Positions 24,899 through 33,330 of a stretch of DNA of 64,000 nucleotides are shown piece after piece (the stretch's first letter is position 1; every line of letters starts with the position of its first letter). This DNA is from an uncultured Bacilli bacterium (GTDB lineage: Bacteria > Bacillota_I > Bacilli_A > RF39 > UBA660). The notes under the pieces were generated by a model. It did not search any database, was not told where the DNA came from, and saw nothing but the letters and a program-made list of their open reading frames with translations. The DNA lies in NCBI GenBank assembly GCA_934101225.1, contig CAKOQK010000003.1, positions 26,504 to 90,503 on the forward strand, in the 5' to 3' direction. Position numbers and translations under genes: made by a program.

Positions 24899-26305
24899 TT
24901 AAACAAGCTCCTTTAAAGCCTTTTTAAGTTTATCTAACATCTCAACAATCTCTTCTTCACTTTTAGCAAAAGTAAATCTTCCAACCAATTCATACTCATT
25001 CGGCCAAGCAATACTTTTTCCAATTAAATATCTTAAATTAATTTTTTTATATAAATAAATCAATAAATCTTCATCAGAATTTATTATTCCATCTTTATAA
25101 CGTTTACCCTTTAATGCAGTAAAATCAAGTAAAATAAAGAATCCCGCCTTAACATCACATTTAATTTTAACACCATCTATTCCCATATTTATATCATAAT
25201 TAGAAGCATATCTTTTAATAGATTCAACCACTCTATTACGATATTTTTTATCACAACAATTAATTCCCATAATCATAGTCTTAAATAAATTATAACGATA
25301 CTTATATTCTTCTCTTAACTTACTAAAATATTTGTTATATTCTATCTCACTACTGCCAAACGCCCCAGCAAGAGCCTCACCAATAATTGCTGGCACTGCA
25401 TCTATTTCTCTAAATATTTTATTAACAATCTCTCTAATAATTATTTCATCTGCAACAACAAATCCAGCTCTTAAACTTGCCATCCCATAAGATTTCGAAA
25501 GACCAAATAAAGATATCGTATTTTTAAACATTCCACTTAAACTAGCAATAGGTTTAGCAATATCATTATCAAAACATATATCACGATAAATTAAATCATC
25601 AATAATAAACATATTATTATCTTTAATAACCTTGCCAAGTTCTTCTAATCTATCTTTATCTGATTCACCCATATAATTACCTAAAGGATTATTCGGATTA
25701 CTATTTAAATAAGCAACAACCCTAGGAACATAATTTAAATCTTTATATTTAACCCTAAGTTCATCATTAATCTCTTTAATTTTTCGTTCTAACATCTTTG
25801 GATTAATCAAATAATTATCCTCTTCTAATAAAGGAACAACAAGAGTATTAACATTTAATCTTTCCGGTTTAAAAGTAAATAATCCGTAATTAGGAGCAGT
25901 AGTTAAAATAACATCATAAGGTCTTGCTATTATATCAATAACATAATTAAAAGCCTGACTAGTAGAAACACACATCGTTAAATTATTTACCGATAAGCCC
26001 TTATTATCAATATCTTCATAATTATATACATCATCATTCCTAATTCCTATTTTTTCTACATAATCAAGAAGAACTTTCCTAACCCTATCATCACCCTCAG
26101 AATAAGGATATTTATATAACTCATTACCATGAATGTACCTATCTAGTCTTTTAATAACTTCCGGATAAGCATCATAACATAATGGATTTCCACTTGTAAA
26201 ATTAATATCTTTTTTACTATCATATAAATTATTTAAAATATAATCATAAACCCTGAATCCATCTTCAACACCTTTAACATATTTAGAAAAAGGTTTATTA
26301 TCCAT
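24899..26305 (-). CDS. PLP-dependent aminotransferase, class I/II
   Basis: This 468-residue fold-type-I PLP enzyme has NINFTSGNPLCYDAYPEVI at the N-terminus, YLNSNPNNPLGNYM (substrate/PLP Asn), MFIIDDLIYRDICFD (PLP Asp and Tyr), and FGLSKSYGMASLRAGFVV with the Schiff-base Lys in SKSYG. RFTFAKSEEE near the end carries the substrate-carboxylate Arg. It follows nadK as the last gene of the NAD operon. An in-frame 28-codon extension with a strong ribosome-binding site lies upstream but is cut by a TAA at 26339-26341 (separate entry), so translation now must start at 26305 with a weaker AGGGA site. The substrate is unknown; no obvious NAD-pathway step fits. Confidence 0.87.
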   Translation of the reverse strand: MDNKPFSKYVKGVEDGFRVYDYILNNLYDSKKDINFTSGNPLCYDAYPEVIKRLDRYIHGNELYKYPYSEGDDRVRKVLLDYVEKIGIRNDDVYNYEDIDNKGLSVNNLTMCVSTSQAFNYVIDIIARPYDVILTTAPNYGLFTFKPERLNVNTLVVPLLEEDNYLINPKMLERKIKEINDELRVKYKDLNYVPRVVAYLNSNPNNPLGNYMGESDKDRLEELGKVIKDNNMFIIDDLIYRDICFDNDIAKPIASLSGMFKNTISLFGLSKSYGMASLRAGFVVADEIIIREIVNKIFREIDAVPAIIGEALAGAFGSSEIEYNKYFSKLREEYKYRYNLFKTMIMGINCCDKKYRNRVVESIKRYASNYDINMGIDGVKIKCDVKAGFFILLDFTALKGKRYKDGIINSDEDLLIYLYKKINLRYLIGKSIAWPNEYELVGRFTFAKSEEEIVEMLDKLKKALKELV

Positions 26306-26389
26306 TCTTTTCCCTACATCAGGAAATCCAAACTTTCTTTATTTCAAATAAGGATATCTTTTTAAAATATCGCCAAATAACTTATCCAT
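26306..26389 (-). pseudogene. N-terminal extension of the aminotransferase split off by TAA
   Basis: ATG 26389, with AGGAG at good spacing, opens a frame that reads MDKLFGDILKRYPYLK, then TAA, then 11 codons in frame straight into the aminotransferase Met. Either the original start was here and codon 17 has mutated to a stop, or this is a 16-residue leader peptide. The exact frame match and strong ribosome-binding site favour a mutated N-terminus. Confidence 0.5.
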
Positions 26390-26401
26390 AATTATTATCT
26401 C

Positions 26402-27187
26402 CTAACCTAAAAACTTTTCATTTATTTTCTTAATAAAATTATATCCATTCTTTCTAAAACACTTTATCGTCTTATTTTCCATCAAAACTTCAACCTTACT
26501 TATATTATTAAACACTTTATTTTCCCCATCAAACGTAATTAACAAATCATTCGTATCATTTAGAATCAAAGTTATTAATTTATTATCAGGAAGAACTAAA
26601 GGACCTAACAAATTACGATAAGTTTTACTATTTAAAGGTGCAATAGGTGTTATTTGTAAACTATGAAATGTATTATAAACAATAGCACCACCTAAACTTA
26701 AATTATAAGCTGTCGAACCAAAACTAGTCGATATAACAACTCCATCTCCTACAAAATTTTCTAATTTCTCATTATCAATTTCAATATTTAATTTTAAAGT
26801 TTTAAAATCACTAGATCTAAACACAAATTCATTTAAAGCATTTAATTCATATATTTTATCTTTAACATATATTTTTGCTTTAACAACTTTAATTTCTTCT
26901 TTAAAATAATTATTATTTTTTAAATCATCAACCAGTTCATCTATATTTTCAACACTTATATCTTGAGCAAACCCAAGGGTTCCCGTATTAACTCCTAAAA
27001 ATAAAGTATCACTATTAAAATTGGTTTCTCTAACCATTCTAAGAAAAGCCCCATCACCACCTATAGCAATAGCATAATCATAATTATCATTATCCAAAAT
27101 AAATCCATTGTTTTCTAATTTCTTAGCTAACTTCTCATAAACCTCAATAGACTTTTCATTATTATTATAAAATATTTTAACTTTCAT
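26402..27187 (-). CDS. nadK: NAD kinase
   Basis: This 261-residue enzyme phosphorylates NAD to NADP. AIAIGGDGAFLRMVRE is the GGDG motif with the catalytic Asp. GVNTGTLGFAQD is the second nucleotide-binding signature, and FVGDGVVISTSFGSTAYNLSLGGAIV is the conserved Gly-rich loop with NLSLGG. LTLILND and FDGEN follow as expected. The length fits Gram-positive NadK. It lies one base downstream of pncC in the NAD operon, so NADP synthesis is coupled to NAD salvage. Assignment is firm. Confidence 0.95.
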   Translation of the reverse strand: MKVKIFYNNNEKSIEVYEKLAKKLENNGFILDNDNYDYAIAIGGDGAFLRMVRETNFNSDTLFLGVNTGTLGFAQDISVENIDELVDDLKNNNYFKEEIKVVKAKIYVKDKIYELNALNEFVFRSSDFKTLKLNIEIDNEKLENFVGDGVVISTSFGSTAYNLSLGGAIVYNTFHSLQITPIAPLNSKTYRNLLGPLVLPDNKLITLILNDTNDLLITFDGENKVFNNISKVEVLMENKTIKCFRKNGYNFIKKINEKFLG

Positions 27188-27188
27188 T

Positions 27189-27656
27189 TTACTTATAAAT
27201 CTCTAATAAGCTTTTACTTATATTCTCCATAATATATTTTTTATTATTTAATCTAGTATCATTTATCGCAATTAATTCATATTCATAATATTTATCACTA
27301 TTCTTATCATAAATAGCATAATAAATTTTATTATCATCACCAAATAAATTATTTTCGTCAACTCTATTAATCTTACCTGTAATCCCAACACCAATATCGC
27401 TACTTGCAAAATCACTAATATTTTTAGCCATTTCTCTAGCTACATTCATACTATAAACTGAATATTTATCAATTACTTCCTTACTAACTCCCATTTTAAT
27501 CTTATACTCATTAGAATAAGTAACTGCACTAAATTTTAAAACATTACTTGATCCATCAATATCTGTTATTGAACTTGCTACGAAACCTCCAGTACATGAC
27601 TCCATAGTTGCAATTGTCATTTTCTTTTCTATTAATAAATTAACTACATCCCTCAT
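27189..27656 (-). CDS. pncC: Nicotinamide-nucleotide amidohydrolase (PncC/CinA C-terminal type)
   Basis: This 155-residue protein is the stand-alone CinA C-terminal domain, which deamidates nicotinamide mononucleotide to nicotinate mononucleotide and so recycles NMN from NAD-consuming reactions such as DNA ligase. MESCTGGFVASSITDIDGSS carries the catalytic Ser/Thr region. FSAVTYSNEYKIKMGVSKEVIDKYSVYS and IGVGITGKI are family motifs. Its start overlaps the end of nadD by 17 bases. Location in the NAD operon fits the deamidation role. Confidence 0.92.
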   Translation of the reverse strand: MRDVVNLLIEKKMTIATMESCTGGFVASSITDIDGSSNVLKFSAVTYSNEYKIKMGVSKEVIDKYSVYSMNVAREMAKNISDFASSDIGVGITGKINRVDENNLFGDDNKIYYAIYDKNSDKYYEYELIAINDTRLNNKKYIMENISKSLLEIYK

Positions 27657-28203
27657 AAAGTTTTTCCTTTCTTATATACTCTAAAACATTTTTATCAAGA
27701 TACTTTTTTATTATATCATCATTATCAATATTATTCCTAATAAAAGTAGAACTTATATCATTATTTAATATATCCATAACAACAACATTATCTTTTACTT
27801 CTATCTTATCATCACCCCTATTAATAACTAATAACTTATAATTACTTAAAATATATTCACTATTTTTCCAATTACTAATTTGTTTTAAATTATCAGCTCC
27901 CAATATAAAATAAATCTCACTACCTAAATACTTCTTCTTAAAATAATCTAAAGTTTCATAAGTATAAACAACTCTATCTTGATTTTCATAATCACTTACA
28001 ATCATATCATCATAATATTTAGTCAATATTTTAAGCATCTCTAATCTATATTTTATATCAACAAGATCATCTTTACTATATTTATTACCTGTTGGAACAA
28101 ATATTACTTTATCTAAATACTTAAGTCTTAATAACTCCTTAGCAATATTTAAATGCATTAAGTGAGGAGGATTAAATGATCCTCCAAAAACTCCTATTCT
28201 CAT
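27640..28203 (-). CDS. nadD: Nicotinate-nucleotide adenylyltransferase
   Basis: This 187-residue enzyme adenylates nicotinate mononucleotide to deamido-NAD. The N-terminal IGVFGGSFNPPHLMHLNIAKE contains the (H/T)xGH-like nucleotidyltransferase motif in its NadD form (GSFNPPH). YFILGADNLKQISNWKNS and DISSTFIRNNI (the SSTxIR motif) complete it. It lies two bases downstream of nadE and overlaps pncC. No additional domain is present. Confidence 0.95.
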   Translation of the reverse strand: MRIGVFGGSFNPPHLMHLNIAKELLRLKYLDKVIFVPTGNKYSKDDLVDIKYRLEMLKILTKYYDDMIVSDYENQDRVVYTYETLDYFKKKYLGSEIYFILGADNLKQISNWKNSEYILSNYKLLVINRGDDKIEVKDNVVVMDILNNDISSTFIRNNIDNDDIIKKYLDKNVLEYIRKEKLYEGCS

Positions 28204-28205
28204 AA

Positions 28206-28955
28206 CTATCTTTTTAAATAAGGAATAGTATATTTATGTAAAGAATTATTATGTAATTTTTCTATTTTACTTTTAACAATCTCATCATCTAATACACCAC
28301 TTAAATACTTTTCTATATCACTATATTTAACACCTAACTTATCTTCATCACTTAATCCAGATAATCCATCACTTGGCTCTTTATATAAAATCTTATCTGG
28401 AACATTTAGATATTCACCTATAGCAATAACTTCACTAACCGTATAATCTGTTAAAACACCAATATCATGAACTGAATCTCCACCTTTAGTAAAATATCCA
28501 ACATAACTTTCACATTTATTGCTTGTACCAGCAACTATATAAGTTTTACCTTTAATAGCCGAATATAACGCTGCTAAATAATAACAACTTGCCATTCTAA
28601 GTCTTGGTTTTAAATTAATTTCACTGTTTTTTAACTCGTCACTTGTAAAATTACCTAACTTCTTAATTTCCTTAGTAAATACATCATAAGTATCAGTTAA
28701 ATCTAAATTAATTAATTCAAAACCAAATGTATCAGCAACTAACTTAGCATCTTTTTTATCTTCCTCATTAGAGTGACATGGTAAAGTAACACCTAATACA
28801 TTTTCTCTTCCAATAGCATCACACATAATAGCTGCTACAACTGCTGAATCTTTACCACCACTTATGCCTAAAACACATCCTCCTAAATTATTCTTTTTAT
28901 AATATTCTCTAATAAAATTAATTAACTTTTTAGTTTCTACTTCTTTATTAAACAT
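28206..28955 (-). CDS. nadE: NAD synthetase, ammonia-dependent
   Basis: This 249-residue enzyme amidates deamido-NAD with ammonia and ATP. CVLGISGGKDSAVVAAI is the PP-loop (SGGxDS). GTSNKCESYVGYFTKGGDSVHDIGVL carries the deamido-NAD and Mg-binding residues, and KEPSDGLSGLSDEDKLGVKYSDIEKYL is the C-terminal signature. There is no glutaminase domain, so it uses free ammonia. AGAAGGA precedes the start, which overlaps the upstream Nudix gene by 19 bases. Confidence 0.96.
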   Translation of the reverse strand: MFNKEVETKKLINFIREYYKKNNLGGCVLGISGGKDSAVVAAIMCDAIGRENVLGVTLPCHSNEEDKKDAKLVADTFGFELINLDLTDTYDVFTKEIKKLGNFTSDELKNSEINLKPRLRMASCYYLAALYSAIKGKTYIVAGTSNKCESYVGYFTKGGDSVHDIGVLTDYTVSEVIAIGEYLNVPDKILYKEPSDGLSGLSDEDKLGVKYSDIEKYLSGVLDDEIVKSKIEKLHNNSLHKYTIPYLKR

Positions 28956-29539
28956 AACCCATTCCTTCTTTCCTTTTCTAAACTAATTGCTAAAAGTGAA
29001 TTAGCATCTTTTATATAATTATTATCTATTAATTTATCTAAATCTTCAAAACTACACTTAATAACCTTAACAAATTCACCATCATCTAAACTTTGATTAC
29101 TAAATAATTTACAACCTTTAAAAACAAATATATGATTTAAAGCACCACTTATTCCTTGATCTTGATAAAAAGCCTTAATGTAATGAGTCTCACTAGGAAC
29201 ATAGCCAGTCTCCTCTAAAAACTCCCTTTTAGCAGCATCTAATATTGATTCATTATCATTAACATATCCAGCTGGTAAATTAGCAAGAACGCCTTCCTTA
29301 GTAAACACTCTAGGTTCTAAGGATAAAAGCACATCCCCAAACTCAGTATAACCTAAAATTATAACAGCATCCCTTCTTTTACCTAATTTAAGTAATTCTT
29401 CTCTAATAATTTGTTCTCCGTTATTTAAAGTAACCAAATAACTAATAGAACTTAAAAACTTCTTATCACTATTTATTATTTCCATCTTTAAAGTTTTTAA
29501 CTCTTCAATTTGTTTATCTATTAATTCCAAATTGATCAT
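28937..29539 (-). CDS. Nudix hydrolase, ADP-ribose-pyrophosphatase-like
   Basis: This 200-residue protein has an intact Nudix box: GYVNDNESILDAAKREFLEETGYV (G-x5-E...R-E-x-x-E-E-x-G). This contrasts with the degenerate box of the NrtR-like regulator at 23250. Family members with NLPAGYV just before the box hydrolyse ADP-ribose or similar nucleoside diphosphate sugars. Its place between pncB and nadE, with 4- and 19-base overlaps, suggests it removes ADP-ribose (a probable NrtR ligand) or another NAD breakdown product. The precise substrate is inferred. Confidence 0.88.
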   Translation of the reverse strand: MINLELIDKQIEELKTLKMEIINSDKKFLSSISYLVTLNNGEQIIREELLKLGKRRDAVIILGYTEFGDVLLSLEPRVFTKEGVLANLPAGYVNDNESILDAAKREFLEETGYVPSETHYIKAFYQDQGISGALNHIFVFKGCKLFSNQSLDDGEFVKVIKCSFEDLDKLIDNNYIKDANSLLAISLEKERRNGLCLIKK

Positions 29540-30993
29540 AATCTCTTAACCTTACCAATCATTTCTTTTTTAAACTTGGCATATTCACTAGTTCCTGATA
29601 CATGATATGTTTGCGGATTCATCTCTCTTTTAACTTCCGGATAAATAGTACTCATTTGCATATCAACATACTCTTTTAATTCATTAATACTTAAATCTTC
29701 AAATACAAGTTTTCCATCAATAAATATTTCTTTTTGCAAACGTTCAACTCTAAAATTATTTAAAGTCTTTTGATTAATAAAATCTTTTAAATCAATAATT
29801 AATAGATTATCCCTAGAAAGTTTTTCTCCTCTTCTAACCATTACATCTGCTAAAGCATAACCAGTCTCATTATCATACAATCTATATAAATCTTTAAAAT
29901 CAGGATTAATTGTTTTTATAGGATCCTCACTAACTTTAATTTTAGGTATTCTCTTATCACCATCTAAAATAGCAACTTCTTTATAAACACATCCCATTCT
30001 TCCTTCTGGTTTAGAAATATTATCTCCAACTCCTAAAGAATCAAACTTAGCGCCTTGTTCAGTTAAAGATCTAATCGTATTTGCATTAAGTCCATTACTT
30101 AAACAAATTGTTGCATCATTAAGTCCTGCATCATCTAACATTTTTCTAGCCTTTTTAGATAAATAAGCTAAATCTCCTGAATCAATTCTAATTCCTTTTA
30201 AACGATATCCATTAGGAATTAAATATTCTTTAGCAACTCTTATCGCATTAGGAATACCACTTCTTAAAGTATCATAAGTATCAACAAGCAATAATGTTTC
30301 ATTTGGATAACTCTTAGCATATGCTAAAAATGCTTCATATTCACTATCAAAAGATTCAATATAACTATGTGCTTGAGTACCAAGTGCTTTTTGTCCAATC
30401 ATACTTGCTGCAATAACATTACTTGTTCCCGAACAACCAGCCATAACACCATACAAAGAAGCATCAATTGCAGCATCAAGTCCATCTGCTCTTCTAGCAC
30501 CAAACTCCATAACCTTAACATTTTTAGGAGTTGCTTCAATAATTCTTCTAGCCCCAGTTGCATGTTCCATTGCTCCATTAAGAAGTGATAACACAGCAGT
30601 TTCAATAATTTGTGCTTCAATTAAAGGAGCCTCAACTGTTAAAATAGGTTCATTTGGAAATACTGGAGTTCCATCAGGTATCGCATAAATATTTCCCGTA
30701 AACTTAAAATCTTTTAAATAATTAATAAATTCTTCGCCATAACCTAAACTTTTAAAATATTCTAAATCATTATCACTAAACTTTAAATTATTAATATATT
30801 CAATAACTTTATCAACACCAGCCATTAAAGCATAACCACCATTACTTGGTACTTTTCTAAAAAATACATCAAAAACCCCAACTGTATCTTTCATACCACT
30901 TTCAAAATATGAATTAGCCATATTAAGTTCATATTGATCAGTTAACATACTATAATTTTTATTTAATCTTACATATCCATCTTCTAATTTCAT
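29536..30993 (-). CDS. pncB: Nicotinate phosphoribosyltransferase
   Basis: This 485-residue enzyme joins nicotinate to PRPP to make nicotinate mononucleotide, the entry step of salvage. MLTDQYELNMANSYF is the typical N-terminus. VMEFGARRADGLDAAIDAS, GTQAHSYIES (with the phosphorylated His region), LLVDTYDTLRSG and GIRIDSGDLAYLSKKAR are diagnostic. GVGDNISKPEGRMGCVYKEVAI follows. It directly follows pncA with two bases between and overlaps the Nudix gene by 4. It is the long Gram-positive form. Confidence 0.96.
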   Translation of the reverse strand: MKLEDGYVRLNKNYSMLTDQYELNMANSYFESGMKDTVGVFDVFFRKVPSNGGYALMAGVDKVIEYINNLKFSDNDLEYFKSLGYGEEFINYLKDFKFTGNIYAIPDGTPVFPNEPILTVEAPLIEAQIIETAVLSLLNGAMEHATGARRIIEATPKNVKVMEFGARRADGLDAAIDASLYGVMAGCSGTSNVIAASMIGQKALGTQAHSYIESFDSEYEAFLAYAKSYPNETLLLVDTYDTLRSGIPNAIRVAKEYLIPNGYRLKGIRIDSGDLAYLSKKARKMLDDAGLNDATICLSNGLNANTIRSLTEQGAKFDSLGVGDNISKPEGRMGCVYKEVAILDGDKRIPKIKVSEDPIKTINPDFKDLYRLYDNETGYALADVMVRRGEKLSRDNLLIIDLKDFINQKTLNNFRVERLQKEIFIDGKLVFEDLSINELKEYVDMQMSTIYPEVKREMNPQTYHVSGTSEYAKFKKEMIGKVKRL

Positions 30994-30995
30994 AA

Positions 30996-31625
30996 TTATC
31001 TCATTCCTTTTCTTAATTCTTTTATTTTTAAATCTTCATAATTATTAACATAAATTGCACCTGCTTGTTCCATAACTTTTCTAGCTATATCTTTCCACAT
31101 TTGTCTATTATGATATGGACTATCAAAAGTATCTACACAACTACCAACAACATATATATCAACATCTCTATTAATTTCATCCATAAATCTAGCATAAGTT
31201 CTAACAAAATCCATAACACATAAATCTTCACAAACTCCCATAATGACAGTTTCTTTTAAATTCTTCATATTTTTAATATCTTGTCTTAACTTATCATTAA
31301 GCATCCCATTTATTGAATTCTTATGGTAAACTCTTGTATTAACATAATCCATATACTTTAAAAATTCAGGTATAAAATTAGCTTCTAAAGTATCCTTAAT
31401 ACAATGAGGAGGATAACTCATAAACTCCTTGCAATCTTTATCATGCCACTCTCCGATAAAATTAATACTTTCCCCACTTTTAACAAAGTCATCAATTACT
31501 CTTACTTGTTCAGGTACTAATTCATTATATGAAGGATTAGCCATCGCACCTGTATTAACAAACCCTTCTACCATATCAATAAGATATACACTTTTTTCAA
31601 ATTCATTTAATTCTTTTTCTTTCAT
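30996..31625 (-). CDS. pncA: Nicotinamidase / isochorismatase-family amidohydrolase
   Basis: This ~209-residue enzyme converts nicotinamide to nicotinate. VYLIDMVEGFVN has the catalytic Asp, EWHDKDCKEFMSYPPHC the metal-binding Asp/His set of nicotinamidases, VYHKNSINGM the Lys, and MGVCEDLCVMDFVRT the nucleophile Cys. I prefer ATG 31625, with AAAGGA nine bases upstream, over ATG 31634, which abuts that site. It is the first gene of the NAD operon. The promoter and one palindrome overlap, and a second palindrome lies in the leader. The context makes nicotinamidase more likely than another isochorismatase-family hydrolase. Confidence 0.9.
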   Translation of the reverse strand: MKEKELNEFEKSVYLIDMVEGFVNTGAMANPSYNELVPEQVRVIDDFVKSGESINFIGEWHDKDCKEFMSYPPHCIKDTLEANFIPEFLKYMDYVNTRVYHKNSINGMLNDKLRQDIKNMKNLKETVIMGVCEDLCVMDFVRTYARFMDEINRDVDIYVVGSCVDTFDSPYHNRQMWKDIARKVMEQAGAIYVNNYEDLKIKELRKGMR

Positions 31626-31644
31626 ATTTACCATCCTTTCTTTT

Positions 31645-31669
31645 TGTTATTAATATTTTATTAATATCA
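31645..31669 (-). promoter_or_regulatory. Operator-like palindrome in the NAD operon leader (site A)
   Basis: TGTTATTAA-N7-TTAATATCA, a 25-base imperfect palindrome with the same left arm as site B and two mismatches in the right arm. It lies in the untranslated leader 20 bases upstream of the pncA start, and its centre is 58 bases from that of site B. Confidence 0.6.
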
Positions 31670-31702
31670 AACTTTAAAATTTATCAAGAGTATTCTTCCT
31701 CT

Positions 31703-31741
31703 TGTTATTAACATTATATTAATAACATAAACAAAAGTCAA
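31703..31741 (-). promoter_or_regulatory. NAD operon promoter overlapped by a perfect palindrome (site B)
   Basis: On the minus strand TTGACT (31736-31741) and TATAAT (31713-31718) are 17 bases apart, a near-consensus promoter. The palindrome TGTTATTAA-N7-TTAATAACA (31703-31727) has perfect 9-base arms and covers the -10. A bound dimer would exclude RNA polymerase. The NrtR-like protein at 23250 is the obvious candidate. Confidence 0.72.
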
Positions 31742-31771
31742 TACTCTTTTTAACATTTTAATAAAAACAAA

Positions 31772-31795
31772 TAAAAAAGCTAACAAACGTTAACT
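31772..31795 (-). terminator. Terminator after the surface-protein remnant
   Basis: A 7-bp stem with one G-U pair (AGTTAAC / GTTAGCT on the minus strand) and a 4-base loop is followed by a T tract. It lies just upstream of the NAD operon promoter and insulates it. Confidence 0.6.
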
Positions 31796-31803
31796 TTAAA
31801 TTA

Positions 31804-31965
31804 TTATTTTAATTTATAAGGATTAGATTTAGAACCATTACCACTAATAATATTTATATTTGATTTGAGGTAAATTGAAGGATATACAAAATTAGAATAT
31901 GTAACACAATGAGCATCACTACTGTTCCTATCATTACATATACTTTTATTTGTTCTTCTTTTTAT
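31804..31965 (-). pseudogene. C-terminal remnant of a secreted/surface protein
   Basis: About 54 codons remain, starting immediately after the ATP-grasp stop codon, with no start of their own. The end, YPSIYLKSNINIISGNGSKS then NPYKL, matches the C-terminal pattern (xPxIxLKSxxxIxxGxGSxxNPYxL) I associate with extracellular proteins of gut Firmicutes. Only the tail and its terminator survive, so most of the gene was deleted. The frame is continuous with the ATP-grasp gene across its TAA, which is probably chance. Confidence 0.5.
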
Positions 31966-32958
31966 TTACAAATCAATATCCATATATTCTTTATATTTAG
32001 GAATTAACCCAATATGTTCTTTAGATAAGCTTGGTTTAGGTTGAAATACCCCGGGGAAAGAATTTCCTTCAATTATTACCGGTCCATCATTCGTAATTGC
32101 AACATCCCACCCAATATATTTAATAGTAGGTACTAACTTAGCTGCTTCTATAACCATATCACAAGCATCCTTATATAAAGGCACTTTAAATCCAATAATC
32201 TTCTTATATGTAATTGGATGTTCTTCATAAATGTTATCCGCTTGATCAATAGCTGGAACAATCACAATTCCTCTATCATTAACAAAAGTGTACATAGATC
32301 CACTCGAAAAATTATCTGTACATCCACCATTACCTATTTTAAAAACACTATTTAAAACATAAGCATCATTTCCATCATAAAAAGTAAATAATCTCAAAGT
32401 ATTAACAGAACCATCATATAATTTATTTATTTCATCATGTTGTTTAATTACTTCTTCAACTAAATTTTGTTTTAATCCTGTAATTACCTTATAAAGTTCC
32501 TGAACATTATTGTCTACTTCATATTTCATAACTCCTTTACCACCTTCACCATCAATTGGTTTAGCAATAAATTCCTTATGTTTATCCGTAAACTCTTTAA
32601 AATCATCAAAATTATCAACTTTTAAATAATCTCTTTTAATATAATCTTTAAATTTATCATTAAATAATACCTTATCATCTAACAAATTAAAATCATCTTT
32701 ATTATTATATTTTCTAATAATCATATTATTTTTAGTTCTAGTTAAATAAGTTTTTCTTTCATCTTTATTAAGTAAATAAAATTCAAACTCCTGATAATCA
32801 TAATACCCAGCACCATATTTAAAACCACAATAAATCATATCTATTAATATAAATAAAGTTAATTTATGTTCTTTTTTAGCTATCCTTTTAGCTATTTTAA
32901 TCATATTCTTATAATCTAAAGTTCTTATACATTTAAATATATATTTTAATTTATTCAT
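31966..32958 (-). CDS. ATP-grasp protein, sugar-transfer-associated type
   Basis: This 330-residue protein has the ATP-grasp core: EFIAKPIDGEGGKGVMKYEV is the Gly-rich ATP-binding loop, LVEEVIKQHDEINKLYDGSVNTLRLFT holds the conserved E and N-T-L-R motif, and DVAITNDGPVIIEGNSFPG the metal-binding E-x-N. This matches the family linked to polysaccharide and envelope gene clusters (sugar-transfer-associated ATP-grasp), which ligates a carboxylate to an amine on a glycan-linked substrate. It is followed by a surface-protein remnant and preceded by the SpoIIP-like pair with a 33-base gap. The substrate is unknown. Confidence 0.82.
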   Translation of the reverse strand: MNKLKYIFKCIRTLDYKNMIKIAKRIAKKEHKLTLFILIDMIYCGFKYGAGYYDYQEFEFYLLNKDERKTYLTRTKNNMIIRKYNNKDDFNLLDDKVLFNDKFKDYIKRDYLKVDNFDDFKEFTDKHKEFIAKPIDGEGGKGVMKYEVDNNVQELYKVITGLKQNLVEEVIKQHDEINKLYDGSVNTLRLFTFYDGNDAYVLNSVFKIGNGGCTDNFSSGSMYTFVNDRGIVIVPAIDQADNIYEEHPITYKKIIGFKVPLYKDACDMVIEAAKLVPTIKYIGWDVAITNDGPVIIEGNSFPGVFQPKPSLSKEHIGLIPKYKEYMDIDL

Positions 32959-32991
32959 CTATTCATCACTACTTAATCTTATCATATTGCT

Positions 32992-33330
32992 TTAACTAAA
33001 TAAAGTTTTAATTATTTTAAGAAAGAAATCAATACTTTTATTAACTCCCTTATCAATCGCATTAGATATACCAAGTCCTAAAGAAGAATATTTATTATTA
33101 TATTCCTTAACACTTGTATCAATATAATTATTTATATCAACTTCTTTACCTTCAGCCACATCTTTTTCAAATCTTTCTATTGCTTCTTTTGTTAAATTAG
33201 TTTTACTTTGTAATCTTGATTCATAATAACCAGTTTGATTAGCAAAATATAAAGTTATAAATAATATAACTAACAAATAAAATATTCTTTTAGCGTTCTT
33301 ATTAATCTTACTTTTAGGTTTATCATCCAT
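32992..33330 (-). CDS. Small single-pass membrane protein next to the SpoIIP-like gene
   Basis: A 112-residue protein with a basic cytoplasmic start (KSKINKNAKR), one membrane helix (IFYLLVILFITLYFA) and an external Lys/Glu-rich helical region. It ends in an amphipathic stretch (SIDFFLKIIKTLF). I recognise no family. Its start codon directly abuts the stop of the SpoIIP-like gene, so the two are coupled and may form a membrane complex. Co-conservation of this pair would be informative. Confidence 0.75.
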   Translation of the reverse strand: MDDKPKSKINKNAKRIFYLLVILFITLYFANQTGYYESRLQSKTNLTKEAIERFEKDVAEGKEVDINNYIDTSVKEYNNKYSSLGLGISNAIDKGVNKSIDFFLKIIKTLFS

